Shown here: piece after piece, positions 33,354-34,432 of the stretch | How positions within the stretch are numbered: the stretch's first letter is position 1 | How the letters are laid out: every line of letters begins with the position of its first letter | Source of the DNA: Candidatus Brocadiaceae bacterium | Lineage (GTDB): Bacteria > Planctomycetota > Brocadiia > SM23-32 | Direction: 5' to 3' | Assembly (NCBI GenBank): GCA_003551565.1 | Contig: PUMZ01000124.1 | Coordinates: forward strand, 1-34,432 | Length of the DNA stretch: 34,432 bases | Position numbers and translations under genes: made by a program | The notes under the pieces: model-generated | What the model was told of the DNA's origin: nothing | Databases searched by the model: none | What the model saw: only the letters and a program-made list of their open reading frames with translations

Positions 33354-34432
33354 TCAATGCTTGAAATGGCGGCAGCCGGTCATCACCATCGGAAGACCCA
33401 GGTTATCGGCGGCCTCGATGACGGACTCATCGCCTTTGGCGCCCCCGGGCTGGATGACGGCCTTGACGCCGGCCTCGGCTGCGACCCGGACCGCATCGGG
33501 AAACGGGAAGAAGGCGTCGCTGGCCAGAACGGCGCCTTCGGCCCTGTCCCAGGCCTTTCTCACCGCCACCAACGCGGCGTCGACCCGGCTCATCTGCCCG
33601 GCGCCCGCCCCCAGAAGCATCCCGTCCTTCGCTATAGTTATCGCATTGGATTTGACGTGCTTGCAGCACAGCCACGCAAACTTGAGGTCGTCCATCTGCT
33701 GCGCGGTCGGCTTTTCGCGGCCTGCGACCTCCAGTTTCAACGCTTCCGCCCCCAACATGTCCCTGTCCTGAACAAGCATACCTCCTGTCACACGCCGCAT
33801 ATCCCATTCCTGCCGGTCGAGCACATCCCCATCCGGCTCGCCGCACTCCAGTATGCGCGTACGCTCCGCCCAGCCCACGCCGGACTGCAAAGCCTCCACG
33901 CCGTCCTGTTCCACCCGCGGGGCGATGATAACCTCGACGAAATACGGCATTTTTTCCCCGTTCTGTTCGACCCTGAACCCGGCGATGAGCTCCGCCACTT
34001 CCCGGTTGAAGGGGCGGTTCAGCGATACAACGCATCCGAAAGCGCTGAGCGGATCGCCCTGGTAAGCGCGTCGATACGCCTCGCCTATCGCATCCGCTAT
34101 GCCGGCGCCACACGGGTTGGTATGCTTGACACAGACCGCCGCGGGCTGATCGAATTCCTTGACCAGTTCCAGCGCGGCATTGGTATCCAGGATATTATTG
34201 AACGACAATGCCGGGCCGGCGACCTGCACGGCGCTGCCAATGCACGGCTCGGCGGTATTCCCTTCCGTATAAAAGGCCGCTTTCTGGTGCGGGTTTTCGC
34301 CGTATTTAAGGCCCTGTTTTCTGTTGAGCTCGATGAACACCCGCTCAGCAAACGCATCATCTTCCGCACCTCTGCCGCCAAGGTAACCGGCGATGGCCAT
34401 GTCGTAATGGGCAGTATGGCGGAAAGCTTCCA
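33354..34432 (-). CDS. purH: Bifunctional purine biosynthesis protein PurH, C-terminal part (5' end beyond window)
   Basis: This is the C-terminal AICAR transformylase region of PurH, which transfers a formyl group from 10-formyl-tetrahydrofolate to AICAR and then (N-terminal IMP cyclohydrolase domain, outside the window) closes the ring to IMP. The frame is open to the window edge; residues before the first visible Met read EAFRHTAHYD, as expected at the linker to the missing domain. Motifs: KYGENPHQKAAFY, FNNILDTNAALELVKEF, the catalytic VKHTNPCGAGI (Lys-His), GDPLSAFGCVVS, LKFAWLCCKHVKSNAITIAKD, GAGAGQMSRVDA, SDAFFPFPDAV and the C-terminal QPGGAKGDESVIEAADNLGLPMVMTGCRHFKH in part. About 359 of the usual ~510 residues are present. 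It reads into tRNA-Ser, with which it may share a transcript. Confidence 0.95.
   Translation of the reverse strand, partial: EAFRHTAHYDMAIAGYLGGRGAEDDAFAERVFIELNRKQGLKYGENPHQKAAFYTEGNTAEPCIGSAVQVAGPALSFNNILDTNAALELVKEFDQPAAVCVKHTNPCGAGIADAIGEAYRRAYQGDPLSAFGCVVSLNRPFNREVAELIAGFRVEQNGEKMPYFVEVIIAPRVEQDGVEALQSGVGWAERTRILECGEPDGDVLDRQEWDMRRVTGGMLVQDRDMLGAEALKLEVAGREKPTAQQMDDLKFAWLCCKHVKSNAITIAKDGMLLGAGAGQMSRVDAALVAVRKAWDRAEGAVLASDAFFPFPDAVRVAAEAGVKAVIQPGGAKGDESVIEAADNLGLPMVMTGCRHFKH

Overview
The window looks like a chromosomal segment of a GC-rich, Gram-negative-type bacterium. A PVC-superphylum organism (Kiritimatiellota or Lentisphaerota-like, possibly Planctomycetota) is my best guess. The reasons are a pseudopilin with an H-X9-DG-type end and Arg before the cleavage site, a giant GLUG/MBG surface protein with a CFI-box C-terminus, 4xGYF_2 and small helical proteins that I recall from that group, and dispersed GC-rich palindromic repeats. 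This placement is inference; no rRNA or other phylogenetic marker was analysed.

Layout. Positions 1-1240: an HU-type DNA-binding protein, a relatively AT-rich gene-poor stretch, and the 3' half of a tRNA-Arg(CCT) followed by a terminator. The tRNA fragment resembles the far end of an integrated element. Positions 1563-4043: a GH3 beta-glycosidase with an inserted PA14 domain. Positions 4104-23035, all minus strand: five genes for exported proteins, probably read from a good sigma-70 promoter at 23223-23251. In transcription order these are a CsgG-like lipoprotein, a small secreted protein, a degenerate transglutaminase-like protein, an 1804-residue twin-VWA protein, and (after a 422-base gap) a 2976-residue GLUG/MBG/beta-helix protein with a CFI-box C-terminal anchor. 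Positions 23474-24732: a 71-residue orphan protein and a sugar-phosphate isomerase/epimerase-like TIM barrel. Positions 25202-29713, plus strand: a YggS-type PLP protein, a type II/IV pseudopilin, truA, a small helical conserved protein and a four-copy GYF_2 protein. Positions 29738-34432, minus strand: a DUF3343-like/4Fe-4S fusion, dprA, holA, tRNA-Ser(GGA) and the C-terminal part of purH (cut by the window edge).

The most unusual feature is in the exported-protein locus. Three otherwise unrelated proteins with signal peptides or a lipobox (starts at 23035, 21890 and 18871) end in the same 24-residue four-cysteine zinc ribbon, with identical spacing and with Gln as the last residue. Zinc ribbons of this kind are normally cytoplasmic, so a shared ribbon at the extreme C-terminus of exported proteins suggests a common tag, docking or redox/metal module. 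With the CsgG-like protein, the two VWA domains and the pseudo-enzymatic domains, this may be an undescribed cell-envelope assembly system. The two nearby genes without the tag, the transglutaminase-like protein and the giant protein, would be partner and possible client.

The rest is mostly housekeeping (purH, holA, dprA, truA, yggS, tRNA-Ser), interspersed with a dispersed repeat family sharing a 38-base core (three copies plus a related palindrome) and a second hairpin family seen twice just upstream of minus-strand genes.
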